Source: Clostridia bacterium
GTDB taxonomy: Bacteria > Bacillota > Clostridia > Oscillospirales > Acutalibacteraceae
Assembly: GCA_017461625.1 (NCBI GenBank)
Contig: JAFTXJ010000009.1
Span: 1-64,000 of the forward strand
Direction of reading: 5' to 3'
DNA: 64,000 nucleotides
Made by a program: the position numbers and the translations under genes. Shown here one piece after another: positions 31,343-40,773 of this stretch (its first letter is position 1; the number at the start of each line of letters is the position of its first letter). The notes beneath the pieces were generated by a model. The model worked only from the letters and a program-made list of their open reading frames with translations. It ran no database searches and had not been told where the DNA came from.

Positions 31343-33679
31343 ATGTTTAAAAAAGACAGATTTTATATAACCGACGGAGCTATGGGCACCGCACTGCAAA
31401 AATCAGGGCTTAAACCGGGTGCACTACCCGAAAGCTTCAACACAGAAAATCCCGATGCAGTGCTCAATATTCACAAAAGCTATGTTGAAGCAGGTGCAAA
31501 TATTGTAACCACAAACACATTCGGTGCGAACCGCCTTAAATTGGGTGATGACAACAAAGTTGAAACTGCCATTGTAAATGCAGTTAAAATTGCAAAGCAA
31601 TCAGGTGCAGAGTTTGTCGCACTTGATATTGGTCCTACAGGTGCTTTGCTTGAACCGATGGGTCAGCTTAAATTTGACGAAGCTTATGATATTTTTGCCA
31701 CTCAGGCAAAGGCAGGTACCAAAGCAGGTGCGGACCTTGTTATTATTGAAACAATGTCTGATCTTCTTGAAATCAAAGCTGCAATTCTTGCGGTTAAAGA
31801 AAACTCAGATTTGCCCATTATCGCCACAATGACCTTTGACTCAGACGGCAGAACGTTCCTTGGCACTGACCCCAAAACAGCAGCAATTGCACTTTCTTCC
31901 TACGGTGTTGATGCATTAGGAGTTAACTGCTCATTAGGACCTGACGAGCTTCTGAGCGTTGTGGAAGAAATGCTCGAATATTCAAAAGTTCCCGTTGCAG
32001 TTCAGCCCAACGCAGGTCTCCCTACAATCGAAAACGGTGAAACCGTATACAAAGTAACACCCGAGGATTTTGCAAACTCTTGTGAAAAGATGATTGATAA
32101 GGGTGTTCAGATTATAGGCGGATGCTGCGGAACAACACCTGAACACATCAGAGCTTTAGCCGAAATGCTCAAAAACAAAAAGCCCATTGAGCGTAAAATA
32201 AAAGCATACACTGCATTCACAAGTGCCAGAAAAGCAGTGATTCTTGACGGTAAAAATTCTGCCGTAATCGGTGAAAGAATTAACCCTACCGGCAAAAAGA
32301 AGCTTAAAGAAGCTCTCAGGAACAAGGATTACGACTATGTTATAAACGAAGCCGTATCTCAGCAAGAGAACGGGGCAGATGTGCTTGACGTGAATGCCGG
32401 ACTGCCTGAAATTGATGAAATTGAAACCTTAAAGCAGCTTGTTCGTGAAATTCAGGCTGTGTCTTCGCTCCCCTTACAGATTGACTCCTCCGACCCCGTT
32501 GCTGTTGAAGAAGCTGTGAGAATTTACAACGGCAAACCCATTATCAATTCCGTTAACGGTTCAAAAGAAAGCATGGACTCAATTCTGCCGATTGTTAAAA
32601 AATACGGAACAGCAGTTGTTGCCCTCACTCTTGACGAAAACGGAATCCCCCCTACAGCAAAAGACAGACTTGAGGTTGCAAAAAGAATTGTAAACGAAGC
32701 AGAAAAATACGGTATTTCTAAAGACGATATTCTCATCGACTGCCTCGTGCTCACCGTTTCAACAAATCAGAGTATGGTTAAAGAAACACTGAAAGCCGTA
32801 AGCCTTGTAAAAAAAGAGCTTGGGGTTAAAACGGTGCTTGGTGTCAGCAATGTTTCATTCGGTATGCCGAACCGTGAAGCTATCAACGCTGCGTTTCTTG
32901 CCGAGGCATTCGGTGCCGGGCTTGATATGCCGATTCTCAATCCACTTTCAGCCAAATACCGTGAAATTATTGCTGCCCACATGGTAATAAACAACGAAGA
33001 TATTTCAGGTGAAAGCTTCATTGCACAATTCGGTAATATTCAGACTGCATCGGTTAACACCACCGCTGAGCTCGATTTAAAATCTATTATTATAAGCGGA
33101 AGAAAGGCTCTTGCTGCTGATGCAACAAAAGAGCTTTTAAAAACAGAAAATCCTATTGATATAATCAACAACTATTTCATTCCGGCTTTGGATGTGGTTG
33201 GTGAAAAATTTGAAAAAGGAACAATATTTTTGCCGCAGCTTATGGCATCGGCCCAGGCTGTTAAAAACGGATTTGATACAATTAAAGAGTTTATGGGTGA
33301 AACTGCCCCGACAAAAGGAAAAATCGTGCTTGCCACTGTTAAAGGTGACATTCACGACATAGGCAAAAACATTGTTAAAATGCTCCTTGAAAACTACGGC
33401 TATGATGTAATTGACCTTGGCAAGGATGTTGAACCTCAGGCTGTGGTTGATGCTGTGTTAAAAAACAATGTTAAGCTTGTAGGTCTGAGTGCATTGATGA
33501 CAACAACGGTAAAATCAATGGCAGACACCATAGCCGCTTTGAACAAGGCCGGTGCTAAATGCAAGGTTATGGTCGGTGGTGCAGTGCTTAACAAAGAATA
33601 TGCTGAAATGGTTGGGGCTGATTTTTATGCTTCAGACGCAACAGAATCAGCAAAAATCGCTGCACAGATATTGGGATAG
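31343..33679 (+). CDS. metH: Cobalamin-dependent methionine synthase, short form
   Basis: 778 aa. The homocysteine-binding domain (1-290) has zinc cysteines C196, C261 and C262 (VNCSLG, GGCCGTT). The pterin-binding domain (about 300-560) starts with VIGERINPTG, and the B12 cap follows (about 570-650). The B12-binding Rossmann domain (about 655-778) has the DxHxxG site D669, H671 and G674. The roughly 330-residue SAM activation domain of E. coli MetH is absent, so reactivation needs another protein. Such short MetH forms occur in Clostridia and Thermotoga. Confidence 0.96.
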   Translation: MFKKDRFYITDGAMGTALQKSGLKPGALPESFNTENPDAVLNIHKSYVEAGANIVTTNTFGANRLKLGDDNKVETAIVNAVKIAKQSGAEFVALDIGPTGALLEPMGQLKFDEAYDIFATQAKAGTKAGADLVIIETMSDLLEIKAAILAVKENSDLPIIATMTFDSDGRTFLGTDPKTAAIALSSYGVDALGVNCSLGPDELLSVVEEMLEYSKVPVAVQPNAGLPTIENGETVYKVTPEDFANSCEKMIDKGVQIIGGCCGTTPEHIRALAEMLKNKKPIERKIKAYTAFTSARKAVILDGKNSAVIGERINPTGKKKLKEALRNKDYDYVINEAVSQQENGADVLDVNAGLPEIDEIETLKQLVREIQAVSSLPLQIDSSDPVAVEEAVRIYNGKPIINSVNGSKESMDSILPIVKKYGTAVVALTLDENGIPPTAKDRLEVAKRIVNEAEKYGISKDDILIDCLVLTVSTNQSMVKETLKAVSLVKKELGVKTVLGVSNVSFGMPNREAINAAFLAEAFGAGLDMPILNPLSAKYREIIAAHMVINNEDISGESFIAQFGNIQTASVNTTAELDLKSIIISGRKALAADATKELLKTENPIDIINNYFIPALDVVGEKFEKGTIFLPQLMASAQAVKNGFDTIKEFMGETAPTKGKIVLATVKGDIHDIGKNIVKMLLENYGYDVIDLGKDVEPQAVVDAVLKNNVKLVGLSALMTTTVKSMADTIAALNKAGAKCKVMVGGAVLNKEYAEMVGADFYASDATESAKIAAQILG

Positions 33680-33685
33680 AACAAA

Positions 33686-33718
33686 AGATGTAAGGTTTTG
33701 AGCCTTACATCTTTTTCT
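33686..33718. terminator. Terminator of the metF-metH operon
   Basis: AGATGTAAGG (33686-33695) pairs with CCTTACATCT (33703-33712), followed by TTTTTC. It overlaps the 3' end of folA on the other strand. Confidence 0.9.
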
Positions 33719-34199
33719 TATATGTGCAGAAAGTAAATTTAATTCCGTTCTCTTCTTTTTCTTCCGATTTTTCACAAAGAGTCCATTCAGGTTTTGATGA
33801 AATGTCGGGGAATTTTTTATCGGCTTTTTCAGCAACCGCATCAACGTGAGTAACAACTGCGGTATCACAGTAATCAAGGAACATTTTATAAATTTCTGCT
33901 CCGCCGATAACATAAACATCATCCGAGTTATACTCTTTAAGCTTTTCAAGAGTTTCTTCAACGCTGTGAGTAATCACAGCACCCTCACGCTCAAAGCTGT
34001 TATCACGGGTAAGAACAATGTTCACCCTGTTTTTAAGAGGGTTGCCACCGGGGAAGCTGTCAAGGGTCTTTCTGCCCATTACAACAACCTTGCCCGATGT
34101 GGTGGTGCGGAAAAATTTCATATCTTCACGAATGGGAAACACAAGGTCACCGTCGTTACCAATGTTCCATTCGTTATCAACATTAACTATAAGTTTCAT
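33705..34199 (-). CDS. folA: Dihydrofolate reductase
   Basis: 164 aa. Reduces dihydrofolate with NADPH, returning the folate oxidised by ThyA. The catalytic acid is D26 in REDMKFFR, the NADPH site includes VVVMGRKTLDSFPGGNPLKNRVNIVLTR, and YVIGGAEIYKMFL is the C-terminal signature. The start at 34199 follows AAAGGAG. It lies 13 bp after thyA in one operon. Confidence 0.95.
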   Translation of the reverse strand: MKLIVNVDNEWNIGNDGDLVFPIREDMKFFRTTTSGKVVVMGRKTLDSFPGGNPLKNRVNIVLTRDNSFEREGAVITHSVEETLEKLKEYNSDDVYVIGGAEIYKMFLDYCDTAVVTHVDAVAEKADKKFPDISSKPEWTLCEKSEEKEENGIKFTFCTYKKKM

Positions 34200-34212
34200 T
34201 TTTTCTCCTTTA

Positions 34213-35043
34213 TCAGATTGCAACAGGAATTTTGCCTTCATTCGGATGGCACTGATAATCTATGAGTTTAAAGCTGTCAACAGTAAAGTCATAGAAATTT
34301 TTAACCTCAGGGTCAATCCAGAACTTAGGTGCAGGGAACTGCTCTTTTTTTATAATCTCTTTAACCATAGGAATATGGCGGTCATAAATATGAGCATCGG
34401 CAATAACGTGAACAAGCTCACCTGCTTTAAGACCGCTTACCTGAGCAAACATACAAAGAAGTACTGCATACTGGCAGACATTCCAGTTGTTGGCTGTGAG
34501 CATATCCTGACTGCGCTGATTCAATATTCCGTTAAGAGTATCACCTGAAACATTGAGAGTAAAACTATACGCACAGGGAGCAAGACCCATTTCGTGCAAA
34601 TCGTGATGATTAAAGATATTTGACATAATTCGACGGCTTGCAGGGTTATTTTTCAGGTCGTAAAGCATTCTGTCAACCTGGTCAAATTCGCCCTCAGGGT
34701 AAATATGCTTAACGCCAAGCTGATAGCCGTATGCCTTGCCGATTGAGCCTGTTTCATCTGCCCAACTGTCCCAGATTTTGCTGTTAAGGTCGTGGATATT
34801 GTTTGACTTTTTCTGCCATATCCACAAAATCTCATCAATACAGCTCTTAAATGCTGTTTTTCTGAGTGTTGTAACAGGAAATTCTTTAGTTAAATCATAT
34901 CTGTTAACAATGCAGAATTTTTTGATTGTATGGGCAGGAGTGCCATCATCCCACACGGGGCGCACCTTTTCATTTTCATCAGAATAGCCATTAGCTAAAA
35001 TATCTTCAATGTTTTCTACAAAAACTTTATCTGCGTAGCTCAT
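34213..35043 (-). CDS. thyA: Thymidylate synthase
   Basis: 276 aa. Methylates dUMP using methylene-THF. The catalytic cysteine is C157 in LAPCAYSFTLNV, dUMP contacts are in NQRSQDMLTANNWNVCQYA, and HVIADAHIYDRH follows. The ATG at 35043 follows AAAGG with 9-bp spacing; the one at 35052 lies inside that site. The sequence has insertions near residues 20-50 seen in Firmicutes forms. Promoter: TTGCAA, 17 bp, TATAAT. Confidence 0.95.
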   Translation of the reverse strand: MSYADKVFVENIEDILANGYSDENEKVRPVWDDGTPAHTIKKFCIVNRYDLTKEFPVTTLRKTAFKSCIDEILWIWQKKSNNIHDLNSKIWDSWADETGSIGKAYGYQLGVKHIYPEGEFDQVDRMLYDLKNNPASRRIMSNIFNHHDLHEMGLAPCAYSFTLNVSGDTLNGILNQRSQDMLTANNWNVCQYAVLLCMFAQVSGLKAGELVHVIADAHIYDRHIPMVKEIIKKEQFPAPKFWIDPEVKNFYDFTVDSFKLIDYQCHPNEGKIPVAI

Positions 35044-35096
35044 GTTATGCATCCTTTCACAATCTTGTATCCTCGCTGATTATACCACAGTTACAT

Positions 35097-35354
35097 TCAT
35101 GTTGCAAGAATTATCTTTATGAGCAAATTCATAACAATCCCCGGTGTACCGAAAACAACTCCGCTACCGATTGTAAGAGCGTTAAGTGAAAGGTTGACCC
35201 CCGTTAAAATCCCCGATGCATTCACAGCCATTAAGGCCGTAAGTCCTTGTATCGCTGTCAAAAAAAGTGATTTTACAAAGTGCTTACTCTTTTTCATCGC
35301 AAGCAAAGAAATAAAGGCACAGACAACACCGGAAAATGCAAGCAAACTTACCAT
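35097..35354 (-). CDS. bofA: Pro-sigma-K processing inhibitor BofA family protein
   Basis: 85 aa with two to three hydrophobic segments. The C-terminal AVNASGILTGVNLSLNALTIGSGVVFGTPGIVMNLLIKIIL is the BofA signature. In Bacillus it holds the SpoIVFB protease inactive during sporulation. Its start overlaps the yaaL stop. It supports a spore-forming background. Confidence 0.88.
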   Translation of the reverse strand: MVSLLAFSGVVCAFISLLAMKKSKHFVKSLFLTAIQGLTALMAVNASGILTGVNLSLNALTIGSGVVFGTPGIVMNLLIKIILAT

Positions 35355-35551
35355 TCGTTTCCCCTCCGTATTTGGTTTAAAATAATACTCTGCCTTGTTT
35401 CAAGCTCACAGAGCCTGAACACTGCCGCATTTATGTGAAGGTCGTCACGGGCATTATTAAACTCACTGTAAGCACAGCAAAGCTGAGCTTTAATGTTTTC
35501 CAATTCATCAAACAAATTGTGCTCTGCTTCATTTTTTAAAAAGCTTTTCAT
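35348..35551 (-). CDS. yaaL: YaaL/DUF2508 family protein
   Basis: 67 aa, helical, of unknown role: ELENIKAQLCCAYSEFNNARDDLHINAAVFRLCELETR matches the DUF2508 pattern. It precedes bofA with a 7-bp overlap, the same order as yaaL-bofA in Bacillus subtilis. Confidence 0.85.
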   Translation of the reverse strand: MKSFLKNEAEHNLFDELENIKAQLCCAYSEFNNARDDLHINAAVFRLCELETRQSIILNQIRRGNEW

Positions 35552-35655
35552 ATCACTTGTCCCCTCCGATAAATTAATATAATTATAAAATACTCTTTAT
35601 GCAGAAAATTTGATTTATATATTAATTTGTGGTATATTGGATAACGGTGATAATA

Positions 35656-36867
35656 ATGTTTGATATAATTGTTTTGGGTGCAGGTGCTTCAGGCATCGTA
35701 GCAGCAATAACAGCAAAAAGAGAAAAACCTTCGTTAAGAATTGCAATTATCGAATCTATGCCTGTTATCGGCAAAAAAGTTCTTGCAACAGGCAACGGCA
35801 GATGTAATTTATCTAACATAAACGCGTTAAAACACGAATATTATAACAAGGCTTTTGCAACAAATATACTCCCAAAGTACGATGTTAATAAAACATTGGA
35901 ATTTTTTAATTCTATCGGTCTTTATACAGTCACAGATGACGAGGGTAGGATTTACCCAATGAGCAACACTGCCACTTCGGTGGTGGATGTTTTGCGTTTT
36001 GAATGTGAAAGGCTCGGTATAACAGTTATCACCGACGAAAAAATCAGTAACATCAAAAAGAACGGTGACTTTTTTGTCCTCGGTGGTCGCCACAGAGCAA
36101 AAAAAGTTATACTTGCCTGCGGTGGTAAAGCCTCACCGTCACAAGGCTCAGACGGAAGTGGATTTGAAATTCTGAACGACCTTGGTCATACTATTCAAAA
36201 GCCACTCCCCGCCCTTGTTCAGCTTGTGAGCGATAACAAAATTGTGCGTTCATTTAAAGGAATAAGAGTCAAAGGTAAAATAAAAATCTTTGCAGAAAAT
36301 GAAGAAATCGGCAAAGCAGAGGGTGAAATTCTTTTTACAGAATACGGTCTTTCGGGAATTGCTTCTATGGACGCACAGAGAATTTTATGCTCTCATTTAG
36401 ATAATAAAAAATGCAGTGTTGTGATTGACCTTGTGCCCGAATTTTCAAAAGAAGAAATCCGTCAAAGAATCAACAGCACAATCAGCAACAACCCGGCATT
36501 AAAAAGCGAAAATCTGCTTATTGGTTTTCTTCCAAAAAAGATCAGCAAAGGGCTTATCAAATGTGCTTACGTTAAAGATAACACACCCATAAATGAAATC
36601 AGTGAAGATAATCTTCAAAAAATCTGTGACCTTTGCAAAAGCTTCCGAGTTTATATTTCTGCAAGTAAGGGCTTTGAAAACGCCCAGGTTACAAGAGGCG
36701 GTGCAGACGTGAGTGAGTTTGATGCCAACACCCTTGAATCTCTTAAAATAAAGGGGCTTTACGTAACAGGCGAATTGCTTGACGTTGACGGCGGTTGCGG
36801 TGGCTTTAACCTGCAATGGGCATGGTCAAGCGGTATGACTGCAGGAGAAAATGCTGCAAATATTTAA
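35656..36867 (+). CDS. HI0933-family FAD-dependent oxidoreductase
   Basis: 403 aa. The FAD-binding Rossmann motif VLGAGASGIVAA opens the protein and ATGNGRCNLSN is the family's conserved second motif. The C-terminal VTGELLDVDGGCGGFNLQWAWSSG completes the flavin site. Function is unknown across the family (YhiN/BaiN-like); BaiN of gut Clostridia reduces bile acid intermediates, so a role in bile acid chemistry is possible but not shown. The ATG at 35656 follows GGTGATAATA. Confidence 0.92.
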   Translation: MFDIIVLGAGASGIVAAITAKREKPSLRIAIIESMPVIGKKVLATGNGRCNLSNINALKHEYYNKAFATNILPKYDVNKTLEFFNSIGLYTVTDDEGRIYPMSNTATSVVDVLRFECERLGITVITDEKISNIKKNGDFFVLGGRHRAKKVILACGGKASPSQGSDGSGFEILNDLGHTIQKPLPALVQLVSDNKIVRSFKGIRVKGKIKIFAENEEIGKAEGEILFTEYGLSGIASMDAQRILCSHLDNKKCSVVIDLVPEFSKEEIRQRINSTISNNPALKSENLLIGFLPKKISKGLIKCAYVKDNTPINEISEDNLQKICDLCKSFRVYISASKGFENAQVTRGGADVSEFDANTLESLKIKGLYVTGELLDVDGGCGGFNLQWAWSSGMTAGENAANI

Positions 36868-36876
36868 CAAAGCTAT

Positions 36877-36910
36877 GGGCTGTTTCAAAAAGAAACAGCC
36901 CGTAATTTTT
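36877..36910. terminator. Terminator between convergent genes
   Basis: GGGCTGTTTC (36877-36886) pairs with GAAACAGCCC (36892-36901), then GTAATTTTT. Confidence 0.88.
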
Positions 36911-37457
36911 ATGTTGCTATTTTGTTTAAAAAGTCTTCAATTTCAACTCCGTTAACCTGTATTTCATTTAGCACAGCTGTGCCTTTGTAAACAAAAACAC
37001 TGACTGTTATCTCATACTCATCTGAAACTCCCATTAACTTTGCAGCAAAGAAATCAGTTGATTCTTCAGCTTCTCTGTAAAGCTCATAGTCAAGCTTTTT
37101 ATTATACCAGCTAAAGTGGTGAAAACTATCCTTTGGTGTTCCTAACCAATCACCTTTCTCCGGAGGATTATCAGATAACGCAGAAACATACGAAAGACCG
37201 CTTTCATCAGTTTCAATTATTGCATATTGTCTTTCATAATAATTAGTCCGATCCTTATTGAATCCAAACTTTATCGGGCAATGAAGTTCAACAAAGGTAG
37301 TATAATCTCCGTAAATCTCAGCTCCCTCAATAGCGAAAGTATATTCCGTTCCTTTAGAGCAAACTATATAATCACTTATCGGATTCACAAAAGCCAGGAA
37401 CACAGCAATTAAAACCTGAATTGAAAGCACTATTATAATCGGCTTCACTTTACGCAT
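36909..37457 (-). CDS. GDYXXLXY-type membrane-anchored protein
   Basis: 182 aa. An N-terminal signal anchor (PIIIVLSIQVLIAVFLAFV) is followed by YGDYTTFVELHCP, matching the GDYXXLXY family, and an extracellular beta-rich region. The ATG at 37457 follows GGAGG and overlaps the upstream gene by 8 bp. The partner family DUF2157 often sits next to GDYXXLXY genes, as here. Function unknown. Confidence 0.8.
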   Translation of the reverse strand: MRKVKPIIIVLSIQVLIAVFLAFVNPISDYIVCSKGTEYTFAIEGAEIYGDYTTFVELHCPIKFGFNKDRTNYYERQYAIIETDESGLSYVSALSDNPPEKGDWLGTPKDSFHHFSWYNKKLDYELYREAEESTDFFAAKLMGVSDEYEITVSVFVYKGTAVLNEIQVNGVEIEDFLNKIAT

Positions 37458-38892
37458 TTTCTTCACCCTCCATTCTCTTGAAGGACTTAGCCAGCTTATA
37501 GTTTATGAACAGAAGTATTCCACCCATAACAATGCATGCAATGCCACTGTAAACAACATCAAATCTTCCTGCGAAAATGGTAAAATAAATTATAAAACAC
37601 AACATAATAATACCAAGATTTACCGTCAGCATTTTTGCTTTTTTAATACCCGCTGTGATTATTGTTATGCTGATTCCAAGAGCGATAATGGTCACGATAA
37701 TATTAAGATTATCAACAGAATCATATGTCAAGTATTCAGCAAAAACAGAACACACCGTGCATATTGCGGCGGTTGAAGAAGACAACACAACAAAGGCTAT
37801 TTTTGCAGGATTCTTTTTAAAGCTGCTTTTTCCTGCATAAATGCCCACAGCAATGATAACAGCACTCACCAACGGTGCAATGCCGGGAAAAAGCAGCTCC
37901 GGCACATCGGTATAGTGATAACCATCACAAAGACAAGCATTTGTTGCAGCGCACAATATGCACATCACGGCAGAAATCGCAGGGACACAGATATACCTGA
38001 AAGGGTACGCACTCTTTTCGCCTTTATCAGCAGAATACAGTGCTGTAAAAATCCCCAGAACGATAATAATAACAGTTGTTGTTTCATTTGATTCGGTAGT
38101 TTCAATAGCCCAAAGACTCAAAACAAAAGATGATGAAACAAGAACACTCCATAGAGAAATTTTACGCCTGTAATCATCGGAGGACTTTGTAAAAATAAAA
38201 ATAAAACCTACAATAAATAACAGCACACTCACAATAAAATTGAATGCATCAAAATCCCCTACATACCCTGCAACAAAACAAGTTGTTGCCACATAATATA
38301 TCACCATCGGAAAAGCAGAATTCATTAAAAATGCAATCGGCAGAATCATTATGGATACCCCGATACAGGCAACATCAAATTCAAGGTTAATTCCAAACAA
38401 AGAAATAATGAAGTAAAATGTTGAAACCAGACCTGCAACCCAAGCAACTGAAGAGCCTTCGCACCAACCTATACTGTTTGGTTTCTTTATGTGCGTATAT
38501 ATTGCAATACCTCCGCCAAGCAGCAAAGGAATAAAACTTAGAACTGCAAGAACGGCTTCGGGAATTTTATCCCAAAAGGCAACAAACACAATAACCAATC
38601 CGGTTGCTAATAAAAGCGAACCAAGCGTTGCAAAAACAATAATCATTGCTCGCTTACGATCAGATTTTGGTGCTTCAAAACCTATGTTTCTTTTTTCACC
38701 ATATATCAGTTCTTCAATTCCTACATCAAAAGCTTTTGCAAGTAACACAAGCATATCAATATCAGGCTGAGTTCTGTCATTTTCCCAGCTTGAAATTGTT
38801 TGCCTAGTTACATTTACTTTTTCTGCAAGCAGATCCTGAGTCAACTTTCTTTCATTTCTCAGTTTTTTGATATTTTTGGAAATCTTTGCCAT
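37450..38892 (-). CDS. XRE helix-turn-helix fused to a DUF2157-like polytopic membrane protein
   Basis: 480 aa. Residues 5-62 are a full HTH (RKLTQDLLAEKVNVTRQTISSWENDRTQPDIDMLVLLAKAFDVGIEELI). From about residue 80 there are about twelve hydrophobic helices. This makes a membrane-tethered DNA-binding protein. It is coupled to the GDYXXLXY gene, so the membrane part may report a surface signal to the HTH. A palindrome TGCGTTGCAACGCA (38951-38964) upstream could be its operator. Confidence 0.82.
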   Translation of the reverse strand: MAKISKNIKKLRNERKLTQDLLAEKVNVTRQTISSWENDRTQPDIDMLVLLAKAFDVGIEELIYGEKRNIGFEAPKSDRKRAMIIVFATLGSLLLATGLVIVFVAFWDKIPEAVLAVLSFIPLLLGGGIAIYTHIKKPNSIGWCEGSSVAWVAGLVSTFYFIISLFGINLEFDVACIGVSIMILPIAFLMNSAFPMVIYYVATTCFVAGYVGDFDAFNFIVSVLLFIVGFIFIFTKSSDDYRRKISLWSVLVSSSFVLSLWAIETTESNETTTVIIIVLGIFTALYSADKGEKSAYPFRYICVPAISAVMCILCAATNACLCDGYHYTDVPELLFPGIAPLVSAVIIAVGIYAGKSSFKKNPAKIAFVVLSSSTAAICTVCSVFAEYLTYDSVDNLNIIVTIIALGISITIITAGIKKAKMLTVNLGIIMLCFIIYFTIFAGRFDVVYSGIACIVMGGILLFINYKLAKSFKRMEGEENA

Positions 38893-38950
38893 ATCAGGTC
38901 ACCTCCTTGGCTTTATTATTACATTTTTATAATAAAAAGTCACGCAACAA

Positions 38951-38964
38951 TGCGTTGCAACGCA
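38951..38964. promoter_or_regulatory. Palindromic operator candidate
   Basis: TGCGTTGCAACGCA is a perfect 14-bp palindrome 59 bp upstream of the XRE-DUF2157 start. The half GTTGCGT occurs again 4 bp away. Confidence 0.45.
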
Positions 38965-39005
38965 GTTTTTTTTAAAAAGAACCCCCGGTTTAACCGGAGG
39001 TTCTT
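38965..39005 (-). terminator. Terminator of PHP gene 1
   Basis: AAGAACC-x-CCGG (from 38977) pairs with CCGG-x-GGTTCTT (to 39005). On the minus strand a TTTTTAAAAAAAA follows. Confidence 0.85.
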
Positions 39006-39010
39006 ACAAA

Positions 39011-40558
39011 TTAAAATATGTTACCGATAATTCTGCCGAGGAGGCCTGTGTATCTGTCGAGCATAGCGAAGATGAAATCAAGGAATCCTAAATCAAAAAC
39101 AATATCCATTCCGTCATCCTCTGCAAGCTCTGCATTAAGGGTAAAGCCCTGTGTATAGATAATTCCGCCTTCGCCAAAAACTTCTGCACGAACATAGCCT
39201 TTGATCTGGTCAGCATAGTCGTTAAGGTCGAATGCTTTATCATCAGCCTTTGTTGTGGCAATAACTTTACCGTCTGAAATCCAACGAACGATAAGTGCAT
39301 TGTCACTGTCAATTGTAATTGTATCTTCCTCATCGTTAACTTCGATTGAGTTGATTACAGGTCTTGTTGCAGCTTTAAGGTAGCCTTCATCATCAATAGA
39401 CTTCCACTGTGCACCAACCTGACCGTCATCGTTTTCAGCAATAATTTCTTCACGCTCAGCATCATAAGCAACAACAATGTCTGCAATTTCTTTGTAAAGA
39501 TCTGTTTCACCGTAATGAGCCTTAAGACCTTCAGCTATCTGAGCCAATTCATCGCGGTTAGCAATGCAGGTGCTCTGAGCAAGAATTTCACCGTTAAGAA
39601 GTGCGTTTTTGATGGCGGGAGTTGTCTTTTCTTTAGCAAGAACAACTGTTGAGCCTGTGTCAATTTTATCAAGCTGATGAGCATCACTTGATGCAATAGC
39701 AGTTACGGTTGAACCCTCTTCAGCAGCTTTTGAAAGCATAATGTCCCAAAGCTTTCTGTCGTATCTTGTTCTGCCGTCACCCTTGCTGTTGATATCAAGA
39801 CCGATGCATGTGTCATATTTATCTATATAACCGTAGAACTTATTGATATAATACCTGTAAGTAAGATTATCCATATCATAAGCATCTTCCTGGAAAAGCT
39901 CATAACGTGCCTGAGTGTACTCACCAAGGTGGTTCATAACAGAAACACCACCATGCTTTTCAACATTTCTTACAGCGTCATCATAATCACTGGGAGCAAC
40001 ACGGTTATAATCAGCAAACCATGCGTTAACGTGAGCGTTAACAGAAACAGCATTATGCTCAACACCGTAAGGGATTCTCATAATTTCTCTGCCGTCTTCA
40101 GTGATAAGGTAGTCATCACCGTTGCGGGTAACAACTTCATAACCGACACCGTTTGAGAAAGAGCCACCCTTTTCCTGAAGGTAAACAAGCTCGCCGTCAG
40201 TTTTGCCGATAAGCTCCATAACAGCGGTAACAAGGTTGGCACCTTTTGAAGTATCAGTCCAGCTGTAGTTAACTACGCTGTGATCTGTGGTTGATACCAC
40301 ATCAAAGCCTGTTTCGTAATGGCGTTCAATGGACTCAGCAAGAGTGTCATCACCGTCACTGGCATTGGTATGGGTATGAAGAGCTGTTTTGTACTGATTA
40401 ATTGTTTCCCAATCAATGTTTTCATAAGGGTTTGAAATTGAATAACCTGAGGTTGAAGGCTCACTGCCATCATCAGCAGAAGCGGCAAATCCGGAACCAA
40501 GAACCATTGCACAAAGAACAAGGCTTAAAACCTTAAACCAAATGCTTTTAGCGTTCAT
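39011..40558 (-). CDS. Secreted PHP-domain metallohydrolase, paralogue 1
   Basis: 515 aa. Signal peptide 1-28 (VLSLVLCAMVLGSGFAASA). The PHP domain begins NQYKTALHTHTNASDG with metal ligands H61 and H63, and continues with TTDHS, SVNAHVNAW, VSVMNHLGEY and ASSDAHQL. A C-terminal Ig-like domain (about 410-475) has VRWISDGKVI and YVRAEVFGEGG. The end is a hydrophobic helix. PHP enzymes cleave phosphoesters; extracellular substrates could be teichoic acids or nucleotides. It shares domains with the genes at 47631 and 55451. Promoter TTGCTC, 17 bp, TACAAT. Confidence 0.85.
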   Translation of the reverse strand: MNAKSIWFKVLSLVLCAMVLGSGFAASADDGSEPSTSGYSISNPYENIDWETINQYKTALHTHTNASDGDDTLAESIERHYETGFDVVSTTDHSVVNYSWTDTSKGANLVTAVMELIGKTDGELVYLQEKGGSFSNGVGYEVVTRNGDDYLITEDGREIMRIPYGVEHNAVSVNAHVNAWFADYNRVAPSDYDDAVRNVEKHGGVSVMNHLGEYTQARYELFQEDAYDMDNLTYRYYINKFYGYIDKYDTCIGLDINSKGDGRTRYDRKLWDIMLSKAAEEGSTVTAIASSDAHQLDKIDTGSTVVLAKEKTTPAIKNALLNGEILAQSTCIANRDELAQIAEGLKAHYGETDLYKEIADIVVAYDAEREEIIAENDDGQVGAQWKSIDDEGYLKAATRPVINSIEVNDEEDTITIDSDNALIVRWISDGKVIATTKADDKAFDLNDYADQIKGYVRAEVFGEGGIIYTQGFTLNAELAEDDGMDIVFDLGFLDFIFAMLDRYTGLLGRIIGNIF

Positions 40559-40716
40559 AAAATCTCCTCTTTTCTTTTATCAGTGGAAACCCACTTTATT
40601 AACAGAGTTATTGTATCACAAAACAAAATAAAGAGCAATCAAAAACATTATTATTTTTCCAAAATCGTCAAATTATACAAATACAATATCCTGAAATCTA
40701 CAAATTAACAATATGC

Positions 40717-40745
40717 TTGCATTAAATCTTTTTTTGGTGTAGAAT
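40717..40745 (+). promoter_or_regulatory. Promoter of the GT2 gene
   Basis: TTGCAT (40717-40722), 17 bp, TAGAAT (40740-40745). Confidence 0.65.
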
Positions 40746-40773
40746 TAAAATATATCCGTTAAGGAGGATGCCT

